Shown here one piece after another: positions 50,885-59,899 of a DNA stretch of 64,000 bases. The stretch lies in contig CAIKLM010000155.1 in the NCBI GenBank assembly GCA_903828235.1, forward strand, positions 23,610 through 87,609, written 5' to 3'. The translations under genes were made by a program, and so were the position numbers. Below the pieces are notes generated by a model. It did not search any database, was not told where the DNA came from, and saw nothing but the letters and a program-made list of their open reading frames with translations. Numbering within the stretch: position 1 is the stretch's first letter; each line of letters begins with the position of its first letter. This stretch comes from an uncultured beta proteobacterium (GTDB lineage Bacteria > Pseudomonadota > Gammaproteobacteria > Burkholderiales > Burkholderiaceae_C).

Positions 50885-52186
50885 ATGAGCACCGCAGAAT
50901 TCCCGAACTTGACGCCCCTGCAACGCCAGATCGTGCAGAGCATCCGCCATGAAGATTGGCTGGCGCTGACTCAGGAACTGGTCGTCACCGGCCAGCCGGA
51001 TTCGGAGAACCCGCTGGACCCGGACATGCCCTCCGGCTCCGAAGAGAAGATCGCACTGCTGGTGGCCGACAAGCTGCGGCAACTCGGTCTGGACGTCAGC
51101 TTGCATGCCAAGCAACCGGGTCGGCCGAACGTCATCGGCACGTGGAATGGGGCGCAGCCAGGGCCCACGTTGATCTTGAACGACCACCTGGATGTCTACC
51201 CCGCGGGTGATCCAACGGGCTGGACCGCCACTGGAGGCAACCCCTATGCACCCACCGTCACCGGCGACCGGCTCTATGCCCGAGGCACCTCCGACACGCG
51301 GGGCAACCTGGCCTGCACCCTGCTGGCCGTGAAGGCCTTGCGCGATGCCGGCGTCGAACTGCACGGCACGCTCAAGTGCATCTACACGGTCGACGAAGAG
51401 AAGCATGGCCCCAACGGCGCCATCTACCTGCTGGAAGAACTGGGCATCACCGCCGACTACGAGATCACGGCCGAGCCCAGTGGTTGGACACGCGCATCGG
51501 GTGAGTGGGGCATCGGCATTGCCGTGGCTCACTCGGGCAATTGCCTGATCGAGTTGCGCACCGAAGGCACCAAGTCACACCTGTGGCGGCCGGATACCGG
51601 CGTGAACGCCATCAGCAAGATGGCCACGTTGATCGGCGCGCTCGAGAAGCTCCCGCTAACCCATCCGAAGCCTGAGCTCTATGGAGGAACGCAGCCGATG
51701 GTGTGCTTCACCCGGCTGCGCGCGGGGGTCCCGCGAGAGATGCAGTTCACACCCGCGGAATGCACCGCCATTGCCGCGGTGGTGGGTCTCGTCCCCGGCA
51801 TGACGATGGACTCCATCCTGCAAGACGTACAACGCGAGATCGATCGGCTGGCCGCAGCCGATCCCACGCTGGTCGCCAGCGTGCGACAGGTGCCCAACTC
51901 CTTGTTCGTTCCCGCAACCTTGGAGGTACCCACAACGCAGGAGCCCGTGGCATCCTTGACCCAGGCCTACCGTCAGGTCCTGGGCGAGGCGCCGGCGTAC
52001 TACCGCAAGAACGCCTACTGCGACACCATCCGCTTCTCGCATGCCGGCATTCCGTCGGTGACTTTCGGGCCCGGCGAAGACGGGTGGCCGCCCACCAACG
52101 AGTACATCCACACGCCCAAGGCGGTGCCGGCCGCCCAGGTCATGGCGTTGGCAATGCTGCGGCTTCTGGGTGCCGAAGATGCCTGA
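50885..52186 (+). CDS. M20 family metallohydrolase (ArgE/DapE type)
   Basis: PTLILNDHLDVYPAGDPTGW, LYARGTSDTRGNLACTLLAVKALRDAGVELHGTLKCIYTVDEEKHGPNGA. Confidence 0.93.
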   Translation: MSTAEFPNLTPLQRQIVQSIRHEDWLALTQELVVTGQPDSENPLDPDMPSGSEEKIALLVADKLRQLGLDVSLHAKQPGRPNVIGTWNGAQPGPTLILNDHLDVYPAGDPTGWTATGGNPYAPTVTGDRLYARGTSDTRGNLACTLLAVKALRDAGVELHGTLKCIYTVDEEKHGPNGAIYLLEELGITADYEITAEPSGWTRASGEWGIGIAVAHSGNCLIELRTEGTKSHLWRPDTGVNAISKMATLIGALEKLPLTHPKPELYGGTQPMVCFTRLRAGVPREMQFTPAECTAIAAVVGLVPGMTMDSILQDVQREIDRLAAADPTLVASVRQVPNSLFVPATLEVPTTQEPVASLTQAYRQVLGEAPAYYRKNAYCDTIRFSHAGIPSVTFGPGEDGWPPTNEYIHTPKAVPAAQVMALAMLRLLGAEDA

Positions 52187-53018
52187 TGCCGAACTGGAGA
52201 GCGCCCGCCGACAGCCCGACTTCGACGCTGCGATTCCCGGGTGTACCGAAACGCCGCGCGAGGTGCTGAGGTTCGACCGGGTCGGCCTCTCGTACGACAG
52301 TCGCCCGGTCCTGCAGGACCTGTCGTTCTCGGTGAAGGCGGGCGAGACGGTCGCTCTGTTGGGGCCCTCGGGCTGCGGCAAGACCACGTTGTTGAACATC
52401 GTGGCCGGCTTCCTCAAGCCCAGCGCGGGCGTGGCCTTGTGCAACCAGCGTGAGATTGCCGGTCCGGGACCGGACCGTGGGGTGGTGTTCCAATCCTATG
52501 CACTCTTCGACTGGATGACGGTCGAGGACAACATCGCCTTCAGCCTGCGCTGTGCCGGGCGTCCAAGGGCTGAGCAGCAGGACGTTGCCCGCCGCATGGC
52601 TGCATTGGTCGGGCTGGCAGGCTTCGAGAAGTCGTACCCATACCAGCTCTCTGGCGGCATGCGTCAGCGCTGCGGGCTGGCGCGCGTGCTGGCCGCCGGC
52701 CCCAGCGTGATGCTGATGGACGAACCATTTGCCGCCGTGGACGTGCAAACCCGCGAGACTTTGCAGGAAGAGATCCTGCGCATTCAGGCCACAACCGGTT
52801 GCACCATTCTCTTTGTCACCCACAGCATCGACGAGGCCGTGTTCTTGGGCAGCCGGATCTTTCTGATGTTGAAGGGCCGCCTCGGGGCCTTTGACGAATT
52901 CGCGGTGAACCTGCCGCTGCCCCGTGAGCAGAGCGACAACCGCCTGCACGCCGAGTTTCTATCTGTTCGTGAACGTGTTTACCGTGCCATGCGTCATGCG
53001 CCCGGCAAAGAACACTGA
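52179..53018 (+). CDS. ABC transporter ATP-binding protein
   Basis: LLGPSGCGKTTLLNIVAGFLKPSAG, LSGGMRQRCGLARVLAAGPSVMLMDEPFAAVDVQTR. Confidence 0.97.
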   Translation: MPDAELESARRQPDFDAAIPGCTETPREVLRFDRVGLSYDSRPVLQDLSFSVKAGETVALLGPSGCGKTTLLNIVAGFLKPSAGVALCNQREIAGPGPDRGVVFQSYALFDWMTVEDNIAFSLRCAGRPRAEQQDVARRMAALVGLAGFEKSYPYQLSGGMRQRCGLARVLAAGPSVMLMDEPFAAVDVQTRETLQEEILRIQATTGCTILFVTHSIDEAVFLGSRIFLMLKGRLGAFDEFAVNLPLPREQSDNRLHAEFLSVRERVYRAMRHAPGKEH

Positions 53019-53026
53019 GGCCTTTG

Positions 53027-53842
53027 ATGAGCTCCACCTCCAGCCCGGTCCCGGGCAATTCCACTGAGCGACGCGAACGCCTTGCCTACCTCGTCCTGGC
53101 GGCTCTATCGCCGTTGTTCCTGCTGGGGGTGTGGGTGCTGGCCACGCAGCAGGGTTGGGTGCGCAGTGTCTTGCTCCCCAGCCCGGCTGACGTGTTCACC
53201 ACGCTGCAGGAGATGGTCACGCAGGGCTATGGCGGCATTGGCCTGGCAACGCACATTGGTGCCAGCCTGATGCGCGTAGGCACGGCCTTTGTGGCTGGAT
53301 CGCTGCTGGGCATCACCATCGGCATGTTGCGTGGACGCGTGGCGCCCATCGATGCCCTCTGGCTGGTGCCGTCCGAACTCTTGCGCCCGATTCCGCCGCT
53401 GGGCTTGATTCCCTTGTTCATCCTCTGGTTCGGCATCGGCGAGATGTCCAAGATTCTGCTGATCTTTCTGTCGGTGTTCCTGATCATGATGATCAATGCC
53501 CAGGCCGGCGCCCGCAGTTGCGGACAAGACGCATTGCGTGCAGCGCAGACGTTGGGCGCCAATCGGATCCAGATCTTCCGACATGTCGTGCTGCCATCGG
53601 CGTTGCCACAGATCGTGACCGGCCTGCGGGTGGCGCTGGGCACCGCGCTGTCGATCCTGGTGGCATCGGAACTGCTAGGAGGCGACCGCGGGCTTGGCTT
53701 CATCGTGCTCGATGCGAGCAATTTCTTCCGCACTGCGCATGTGTTTGCAGGCATCGCGATCATCGGCGCGATCGGGCTGATCAGCGACAGGTCCCTTGCC
53801 ACCCTTGGGCGGCGGTGGGTTCACTGGGAGGGCAAGCGTTGA
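53027..53842 (+). CDS. ABC transporter permease
   Basis: LMRVGTAFVAGSLLGITIGMLRGRVAPIDALWLVPSELLRPIPPLGLIPLFILWFGIGEMSK. Confidence 0.94.
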   Translation: MSSTSSPVPGNSTERRERLAYLVLAALSPLFLLGVWVLATQQGWVRSVLLPSPADVFTTLQEMVTQGYGGIGLATHIGASLMRVGTAFVAGSLLGITIGMLRGRVAPIDALWLVPSELLRPIPPLGLIPLFILWFGIGEMSKILLIFLSVFLIMMINAQAGARSCGQDALRAAQTLGANRIQIFRHVVLPSALPQIVTGLRVALGTALSILVASELLGGDRGLGFIVLDASNFFRTAHVFAGIAIIGAIGLISDRSLATLGRRWVHWEGKR

Positions 53843-54618
53843 GCGCGCAGCCTCGGCTGAAGCCCGCCCGGCGCATGGTCGGTGCAGCCGCCTTGCCGTT
53901 TCACGCTCAAGTGCGGGAATCGCTGCGTGCCCGCATCCTGGACGGCAGCTGGCTGCCCGACCAGCAGTTGCCTTCGGAGCACGAGATGACGGCGCTGTTC
54001 GCCGTCAGCCGCATCACTGTCCGACAGGCCTTGCAAGACCTGCAGAACGAGGGGCTGATCTACCGCCTTCACGGCAAAGGCACGTTCGTCTCGCGCCCGC
54101 ACGCCACGCAGGACCTGGTGCGACTGCAAAGCTTTGGCGAGGCCATGCGGCCGTTGGGCTATCAGACCTTCAACAAACTGGTCAGCGTGCGCGATATCGC
54201 GCCTCCCGCCGCCGTGGCAGAGCGCATGGGCACCAAACGGGGCAGCCAAGTTTGCGAGATCACCCGGGTGCGATTCCTGAACAAGGAGCCGGTGTCACTG
54301 GACATCAGCTACTTCGCATTGCCGATAGGACGCCGGCTGGCATCGCATGACCTGACTGGCCGCGATCTCTTCGTCATCCTCGAGCAGGACCTCGGGCTGC
54401 GGCTCGGCCACGCTGAAATGGTCATCGGCTCACAGCTCGCCGAGGAAGGCCAAGCTCGTCTGTTGGGTCTGCAACCAGGGGCAGCGCTGCTGCATGTCGC
54501 CCGCCTCACCTGTGACGACAAGGGCCACCCTTTGGTCTGCGAGCACCTGTTCCATCGAGGCGACTCGTATCACTACCGCCTCCGCGTGGATCGCAACGTG
54601 CCCCCCGGGGCAGCTTGA
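53839..54618 (+). CDS. GntR family regulator with UTRA domain, copy 2 (start uncertain: TTG 53839 or ATG 53875)
   Basis: PFHAQVRESLRARILDGSWLPDQQLPSEHEMTALFAVSRITVRQALQDLQNEGLIYRLHGKGTFVSRP. Confidence 0.93.
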   Translation: MSAQPRLKPARRMVGAAALPFHAQVRESLRARILDGSWLPDQQLPSEHEMTALFAVSRITVRQALQDLQNEGLIYRLHGKGTFVSRPHATQDLVRLQSFGEAMRPLGYQTFNKLVSVRDIAPPAAVAERMGTKRGSQVCEITRVRFLNKEPVSLDISYFALPIGRRLASHDLTGRDLFVILEQDLGLRLGHAEMVIGSQLAEEGQARLLGLQPGAALLHVARLTCDDKGHPLVCEHLFHRGDSYHYRLRVDRNVPPGAA

Positions 54619-54650
54619 GAAAGAGGGCATACGGGTCACAATCGGCGGTC

Positions 54651-55376
54651 ATGTCGGCCAGAGCCACGACCCGGAAACAGAGCGGCGCCCAGTTTCAACA
54701 GGCCACGCTGCTGGCCGCCGAAGCCGCAAACGCTGCGCTTCCGCCCAATCTGCTCGCTCGCCTGAGTGATCCCGCGCGGCAGGCCGTCCTGGCGCTCGGC
54801 CGTCGCCGCGACTATGCCGCCGGTGATCTGCTTTTCCGGCAGGGCGATCATCACGACGGCGTCTTTCTCATCGATGAAGGACTGGTGCGATCCTGCTACC
54901 TGTCCGAAGACGGCCGCGAGCTGACGTTGGGCTACTGGACGGCCGGGCACTATGTGGGTGCGCCACAGATGTTCGGCGGCGGTCGCCACGCGTGGACGTC
55001 GGCGGCGGAGTCGGCGACCCGCTGCCTGTGGCTGCCGGGCCCGCAGCTGCGCACCCTGGCGTTGGAATGGCCTGAACTGGCGCTGGCGCTGATCGACGCA
55101 CTGGTGCACAAGTCGCAGTGCTACTGTGCACTGCTGCAGCTGCTGGCAACACAGTCGATGCGCACACGTCTGGCGAGACTGCTGACCATGCTGGCTGCGC
55201 GTGAGGTCGGCTCATGCACCCAGCTCAGCCACGGTCAGATGGCCAGCATGATCGGCTCGACGCGCCAGTGGGTCTCGCAGACCCTGGCACGCTTCGCTGA
55301 GGAAGGCTTGATCGTCAAGGAATCCGATGGCGGGATCCGCGTGACCCAGCCGCAACGGCTGGCCCAACTGCGTTGA
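54651..55376 (+). CDS. Crp/Fnr family transcriptional regulator
   Basis: cNMP-like fold (YAAGDLLFRQGDHHDGVFLIDEGLVRSCYLSEDGRELTLGYWTAGHYVG) and HTH (LSHGQMASMIGSTRQWVSQTLARFAEEGLIV). Confidence 0.92.
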   Translation: MSARATTRKQSGAQFQQATLLAAEAANAALPPNLLARLSDPARQAVLALGRRRDYAAGDLLFRQGDHHDGVFLIDEGLVRSCYLSEDGRELTLGYWTAGHYVGAPQMFGGGRHAWTSAAESATRCLWLPGPQLRTLALEWPELALALIDALVHKSQCYCALLQLLATQSMRTRLARLLTMLAAREVGSCTQLSHGQMASMIGSTRQWVSQTLARFAEEGLIVKESDGGIRVTQPQRLAQLR

Positions 55377-55483
55377 AGGCGCGCGTCGGGCGCGAGCTGC
55401 AATTAGTTGCTGGTCCGGGGAAAGCCGAGCCGAGACACTTCTTCTAGGCGGGCGTTTTCCCGTGGCAACGAAGAGGCTTTCCC

Positions 55484-56473
55484 ATGCTGGCTCCGCGCCG
55501 ATCGATTTCAAGGCGTCTTTGGTGTCTCGCAGCCATGACGCTCGCTTGGCCGGGCGCGATGGCTTGGGCTCAGGACTATCCGACTCGACCCATCACGCTG
55601 GTGGTGCCTTACCCACCCGGAAGCGCCACGGACATCCTGGCGCGCTTGCTGGCGCCCAAGCTGTCGGAGTCCACCAAGCAGAACGTGATCGTCGAGAACA
55701 GGGGCGGTGCGTCCACCAATCTGGGCACGGAGCACGTTGCACGCGCAGCGCCTGACGGCTACACCATCCTGATCCAGGCCCCCAACATCGCCACCAACGA
55801 GTTTGCGTTCAAGAGCCTGCGTTGGAAGCGTGACGACTTCGCACCGGTGAGCCTGCTGGTGCGCTGGTCCAACGTCCTGCTGGCCGGCCCGTCGGCCCCG
55901 GTGCGGGACTTCAAGCAACTGGCCGCGGCCAGCAAGGCCAACCCGGCCGCGTACAACTACGGCTCGCCGGGCGTGGGCTCGCTGTCTCACTTGGCCATCG
56001 AGATCCTCAAACAACGCGGGCACATCACCATCGAACACGTGTCCTTCACCGGGCCGGGGCCGATGATGACCAGCCTGCTCGGCGGGCACATCCAGTACGG
56101 TGCAACCAACCCAGCCAACTTCATCTCTCACTTGCGCGAAGGCAAGCACAAGCTGACACCCTTGGCCGTGCTGGGCTCGCAGCGCGAAGCTGCGCTGCCT
56201 GATGTACCGACGCTTGCAGAGCTGGGCATAACTGGCGTCGAGTCCTATGGGTGGCTTGGCGCTCTGGTGCCGGCGCGCACGCCTCCGTCGGTCGTTGCCC
56301 GGTTGAATGCCGAGTTCCTGAAGGCCTTGAGGTCGCCCGACGTGCAGGAGCGGTTGAAGGCCAGCTACCTCGAGCCCCTGGGCGGCACGCCCGAGGACTT
56401 CGGCCGCTTCATCGAGTCCGAACACAAGAAGTGGGGCGACGCCGCCCGGGCTGCCGGCATCCAGCCGGAATGA
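55484..56473 (+). CDS. Bug/TctC-type substrate-binding protein
   Basis: DYPTRPITLVVPYPPGSATDILARLLAPKLSESTKQNVIVENRGGAST. Confidence 0.94.
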   Translation: MLAPRRSISRRLWCLAAMTLAWPGAMAWAQDYPTRPITLVVPYPPGSATDILARLLAPKLSESTKQNVIVENRGGASTNLGTEHVARAAPDGYTILIQAPNIATNEFAFKSLRWKRDDFAPVSLLVRWSNVLLAGPSAPVRDFKQLAAASKANPAAYNYGSPGVGSLSHLAIEILKQRGHITIEHVSFTGPGPMMTSLLGGHIQYGATNPANFISHLREGKHKLTPLAVLGSQREAALPDVPTLAELGITGVESYGWLGALVPARTPPSVVARLNAEFLKALRSPDVQERLKASYLEPLGGTPEDFGRFIESEHKKWGDAARAAGIQPE

Positions 56474-56476
56474 AAC

Positions 56477-57877
56477 ATGACTGACGAACCAAGACTCACG
56501 ACCCTGTCCCTTCGCCCCACCGCGTTGACCGCGGCCTACCGACGTGGCGACATCGACCCTGTCGATGTGGTCGAGGAGGTGCTGCGCCGCATGGCTGCGC
56601 GCGGCAACGATCGGGTCTGGGTTCAGACCGTCGAGCCGGCCCTTCTCCGCGCGCAAGCCGTGGCCCTGCGTGACCGGCGTGCCGACATCGACAACCTGCC
56701 CCTGTACGGATTGCCTTTCGGTGTGAAGGACAACGTGGACGTGGCTGGCATGCCCACCACATGCGGCTGTGCAGGCTTCGGCCGGTACCCGAGTTCGTCT
56801 GCCACGGCGGTACAACTTGCCCTGGACGCCGGCGCGCTATTCGTGGGCAAGCAGACACTGGATCAGTTCGCCACCGGCCTGAACGGCACGCGGGCGGTAG
56901 GTGGCCATTGCTTGAACGTGTTCGACCCGAGCGTCATCCCGGGCGGCTCGAGTTCCGGTTCGGGCGTGGCCGTCGCCGCAGGGCTGGTCAGCTTTTCCCT
57001 AGGTTCGGACACAGGCGGGTCGGGCCGTGTGCCGGCAGCCATGAACAACATCGTCGGCTTGCGGCCCACGATGGGTCTCGTCAGCAGCCGGGGTCTGGTC
57101 TACAACAACCCACAGTTCGATTGCATACCGGTGTTCGCTCACGGCGTTGAAGACGCCTATCAGGTGCTGGAGGTCATTGCTGCCGTTGATGGGCTCGACC
57201 CCCTCAGCCGCACGGACGCCGACCAGATCGCGCTCGACGCGCCGCCAGTGAAGCACTTTCGCTTCGCCATTCCGGATCGGCTTGCATGGTTCGGCGACAT
57301 CCAGTCGCCAGAGTGCTTTGCACAAGCCGTGCAAAGACTGCAGTCCATGGGCGGCGAGTTGTGCGAGATCGACTTCTCCACCTTCATCGAAGCGGGTTCG
57401 CTCATCTTCGACAGTGCCTTCGTCGCTGAGCGTGCCGCCAGCTACGGTGAGGTGCTGGATCGGCTGCCCGAGGCTCTCGTGCCTCCCGTTGCAAGCATCC
57501 TGCGGCGTGCGCGCGACTACACCGCCATCGATGCATTCAGAGCGCAGTACCGCCTACGCGAACTGCGGCATCAGCTAGCCAAGCAGCTGGCTGGACTCGA
57601 TGTGGTCGTGACGCCCACAGTCGCACGCCCCTTCCGGGTTGAAGAGCTGCTGGCGTCGCCGATCGAGCGAAACGCCGAAGTCGGGTACTACACCTATGGC
57701 GTCGGACCATTGGACTTGTGCGCCTTGGCCCTGCCCGCGGCCCTGCGGCCGGATGGGCTGCCCTTCGGCATCTCTCTGGTCGGTCGTGCCGGCGCCGACG
57801 GATGGCTGCGTTCGCTGGGCGGGCGTTTCGAGGCCGCCACCGCTGTCCCGCCCGGCGCGCCGGGAACTGGCGCATGA
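56477..57877 (+). CDS. Amidase, allophanate hydrolase (AtzF)-like
   Basis: LPFGVKDNVDVAGMPTTCGC, VIPGGSSSGSGVAVAAGLVSFSLGSDTGGSGRVPAAMNNIVGLRPTMGLVSSRGLV. Confidence 0.9.
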   Translation: MTDEPRLTTLSLRPTALTAAYRRGDIDPVDVVEEVLRRMAARGNDRVWVQTVEPALLRAQAVALRDRRADIDNLPLYGLPFGVKDNVDVAGMPTTCGCAGFGRYPSSSATAVQLALDAGALFVGKQTLDQFATGLNGTRAVGGHCLNVFDPSVIPGGSSSGSGVAVAAGLVSFSLGSDTGGSGRVPAAMNNIVGLRPTMGLVSSRGLVYNNPQFDCIPVFAHGVEDAYQVLEVIAAVDGLDPLSRTDADQIALDAPPVKHFRFAIPDRLAWFGDIQSPECFAQAVQRLQSMGGELCEIDFSTFIEAGSLIFDSAFVAERAASYGEVLDRLPEALVPPVASILRRARDYTAIDAFRAQYRLRELRHQLAKQLAGLDVVVTPTVARPFRVEELLASPIERNAEVGYYTYGVGPLDLCALALPAALRPDGLPFGISLVGRAGADGWLRSLGGRFEAATAVPPGAPGTGA

Positions 57878-58425
57878 CCCCCAGTCCGCGCAAGGTCGTG
57901 CTCGTCAAAGAGACCGTGCTGGCGGAAGCCGGTTCGCCAGCGGTCCGCACCGTGACGCGGGCCGCCGTCGCTCTGGTGATCGCCAACCCCATGTCGGGCC
58001 GGTTCATGCGCGACCTCTCGGCGTTGATCGATCTCAGTCCGCTGCTGGCCGAACGCTGGCTGCCCCAGGCGGTGGCCCAGCTCGACGGCCCGGTGGTGGC
58101 CTATGGCAAGGCCGCCATCGTCGGCGTGCACGGCGACATCGAACACGCTGCGGCCGTGCTGCATCCCAAGCTGGGCAAGGCCATGCGGCTGGCCGTTGGT
58201 GGTGGCGAGGCCATCATCCCTTCGACGGCCAAAGTGGCCAGCGCGGGTGCGCGCATCGACGTGCCGCTGGGCCACAAGGACAACGTCTGGAGCTTCAACG
58301 AGCTCGACACCCTGACCCTGGGCGTGGAGGACGCGCCACGGCCCGACGAGATTCTGGTGGTTATGGCCGTCAGCGACGGTGGCCGGCCCGACCCGCGCGT
58401 CGGTGCTGGGCGCTTGGCCGTCTGA
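57874..58425 (+). CDS. AA_synth (PF06684/DUF1185-type) family protein, function unknown
   Basis: IANPMSGRFMRDLSALIDLSPLLAE, YGKAAIVGVHGDIEHAAAVLHPKLGKAMRLAVGGGEAIIPSTAKV..IDVPLGHKDNVWS, VSDGGRPDPRVG. Confidence 0.8.
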   Translation: MTPSPRKVVLVKETVLAEAGSPAVRTVTRAAVALVIANPMSGRFMRDLSALIDLSPLLAERWLPQAVAQLDGPVVAYGKAAIVGVHGDIEHAAAVLHPKLGKAMRLAVGGGEAIIPSTAKVASAGARIDVPLGHKDNVWSFNELDTLTLGVEDAPRPDEILVVMAVSDGGRPDPRVGAGRLAV

Positions 58426-58465
58426 GCTTGCGGTCATCGCCTTCCAGCGGCAGGAGCCCAAAGAC

Positions 58466-59899
58466 ATGAGCAGACAAACCTACATCGAGAATGGCACCGT
58501 CATCGCCTGGCAGGGTGGCCATCACGTGGTGCTGCAGGATGCTCTGGTCGTCTTCTCGGACAACACGATCGAGTACGTCGGTCCCGAAGACGGCCGACCG
58601 CGCGACGAGGGCAGCGCCCGCGTCGACGCCCGCGGTCGTCTTGTGATTCCGGGGCTCGTCAACACGCACCTGCATGCCACCGACACACTCTTCACCAAGG
58701 GCTATCTTGAAGAGGCGAGCAACCTCAGCGGTGAAGCCCGCGAGACCAACTACGGCACGCTGTACAAGATGCTGCCCGCGGTGCGCCATGCGATTGACCC
58801 GGATGCCCAGGTGCTGGCTGCGGAATGCGCCTTCGCCGAGCTGGCTCGCACCGGCTCCACCACCGTCGTGGAACTGGGCTACGACTACGAGGTGGGCGGC
58901 GACGGGGACATCGCCATCACCGCCAGCGTGGCGGAGCGCGCCATGCAGGTCGGACTGCGCTGCTATTCGGCACCGCGCTTCAGGGCGATGCACTACGGCC
59001 ATGCGCCTGGCGGACAGGTCTGGTACGAGACCTACCGCGAGAACGGACGCACGCGTTTTCGCGACTGCGTCGACTTCTGCACGGGATGGAACGGCCGCTT
59101 CGACGACCGGCTGCGCACCATGCTCGCACCGGGTCAGATCGACACTTGCGATCCAGAACTGCTGCGCGAGACCCGCCGCGTGGCCAATGCGAACCACCTG
59201 CCGATCCAGGTGCATGCAGGGCAGTCGCCCAACGAATTCGCGCGCTTGCGCAGCGAGTACGGCATGACCACCGTCGAGTACCTGCAGCATACGGGGCTGC
59301 TGGGCCCGGACTGCATGATCGGTCATGGGCAAATCATGACGGCCGATGGCAATCTGGGGTCCCTGGGCGCCCATGAAGTGGCTGCGCTGCGCGATTCGCA
59401 GACCACGGTCGTTCACCTTCCGTGGGTGAAGGCACGCCGCGGCGGCGTCATCAACTCCATCCACAAGTACCGTCAGATGGGGGTGCGCCAGTCACTGGGC
59501 ACGGATACGTTCCCGCTGGACATGTTCAACGACATGCGCATGGCAGCTACCGTCTGCCGCATCGTCGAACATGCAGTGGACGTGGCGTCCTCGCATGAGG
59601 TCTTCACGATGGCCACAACAGGCGGCGCCGACGGCCTGGGCCGGCCAGATCTGGGCCGCCTGGCCGCAGGCTGCAAGGCCGACATCGTGCTCGTTCGCAC
59701 CGACACCTTCAAGGCCTCGCCCGTCTACGACCCCTTCAAGTTTCTCGTGCTGTCCGCGAATGGCGATGACGTAGATCGGGTCATCATCGACGGGCGCACC
59801 GTGGTGCAGGACGGCGTGGTCTTGAACGTGGACATGCCTTCTGCCGTGAGCAGGCTGAACGAGGCGGCATTGCGGGTTCGCAGCCGGATCGTGGTGTGA
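58466..59899 (+). CDS. Amidohydrolase, TRZ/ATZ-type, copy 1
   Basis: DARGRLVIPGLVNTHLHATDTLFTKGYLEE, IQVHAGQSPNEFARL, GTDTFPLDMFNDMRMAA, GADGLGRPDLGRLAAGCKADIVLV. Confidence 0.92.
   Translation: MSRQTYIENGTVIAWQGGHHVVLQDALVVFSDNTIEYVGPEDGRPRDEGSARVDARGRLVIPGLVNTHLHATDTLFTKGYLEEASNLSGEARETNYGTLYKMLPAVRHAIDPDAQVLAAECAFAELARTGSTTVVELGYDYEVGGDGDIAITASVAERAMQVGLRCYSAPRFRAMHYGHAPGGQVWYETYRENGRTRFRDCVDFCTGWNGRFDDRLRTMLAPGQIDTCDPELLRETRRVANANHLPIQVHAGQSPNEFARLRSEYGMTTVEYLQHTGLLGPDCMIGHGQIMTADGNLGSLGAHEVAALRDSQTTVVHLPWVKARRGGVINSIHKYRQMGVRQSLGTDTFPLDMFNDMRMAATVCRIVEHAVDVASSHEVFTMATTGGADGLGRPDLGRLAAGCKADIVLVRTDTFKASPVYDPFKFLVLSANGDDVDRVIIDGRTVVQDGVVLNVDMPSAVSRLNEAALRVRSRIVV

Noticed and set aside
56477-57877. 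Firm AtzF (allophanate hydrolase) assignment and a cyanuric acid pathway
   Set aside because: No ring-opening cyanuric acid hydrolase (AtzD/TrzD), biuret hydrolase or AtzG/H partner seen, and the C-terminal allophanate hydrolase domain appears absent.
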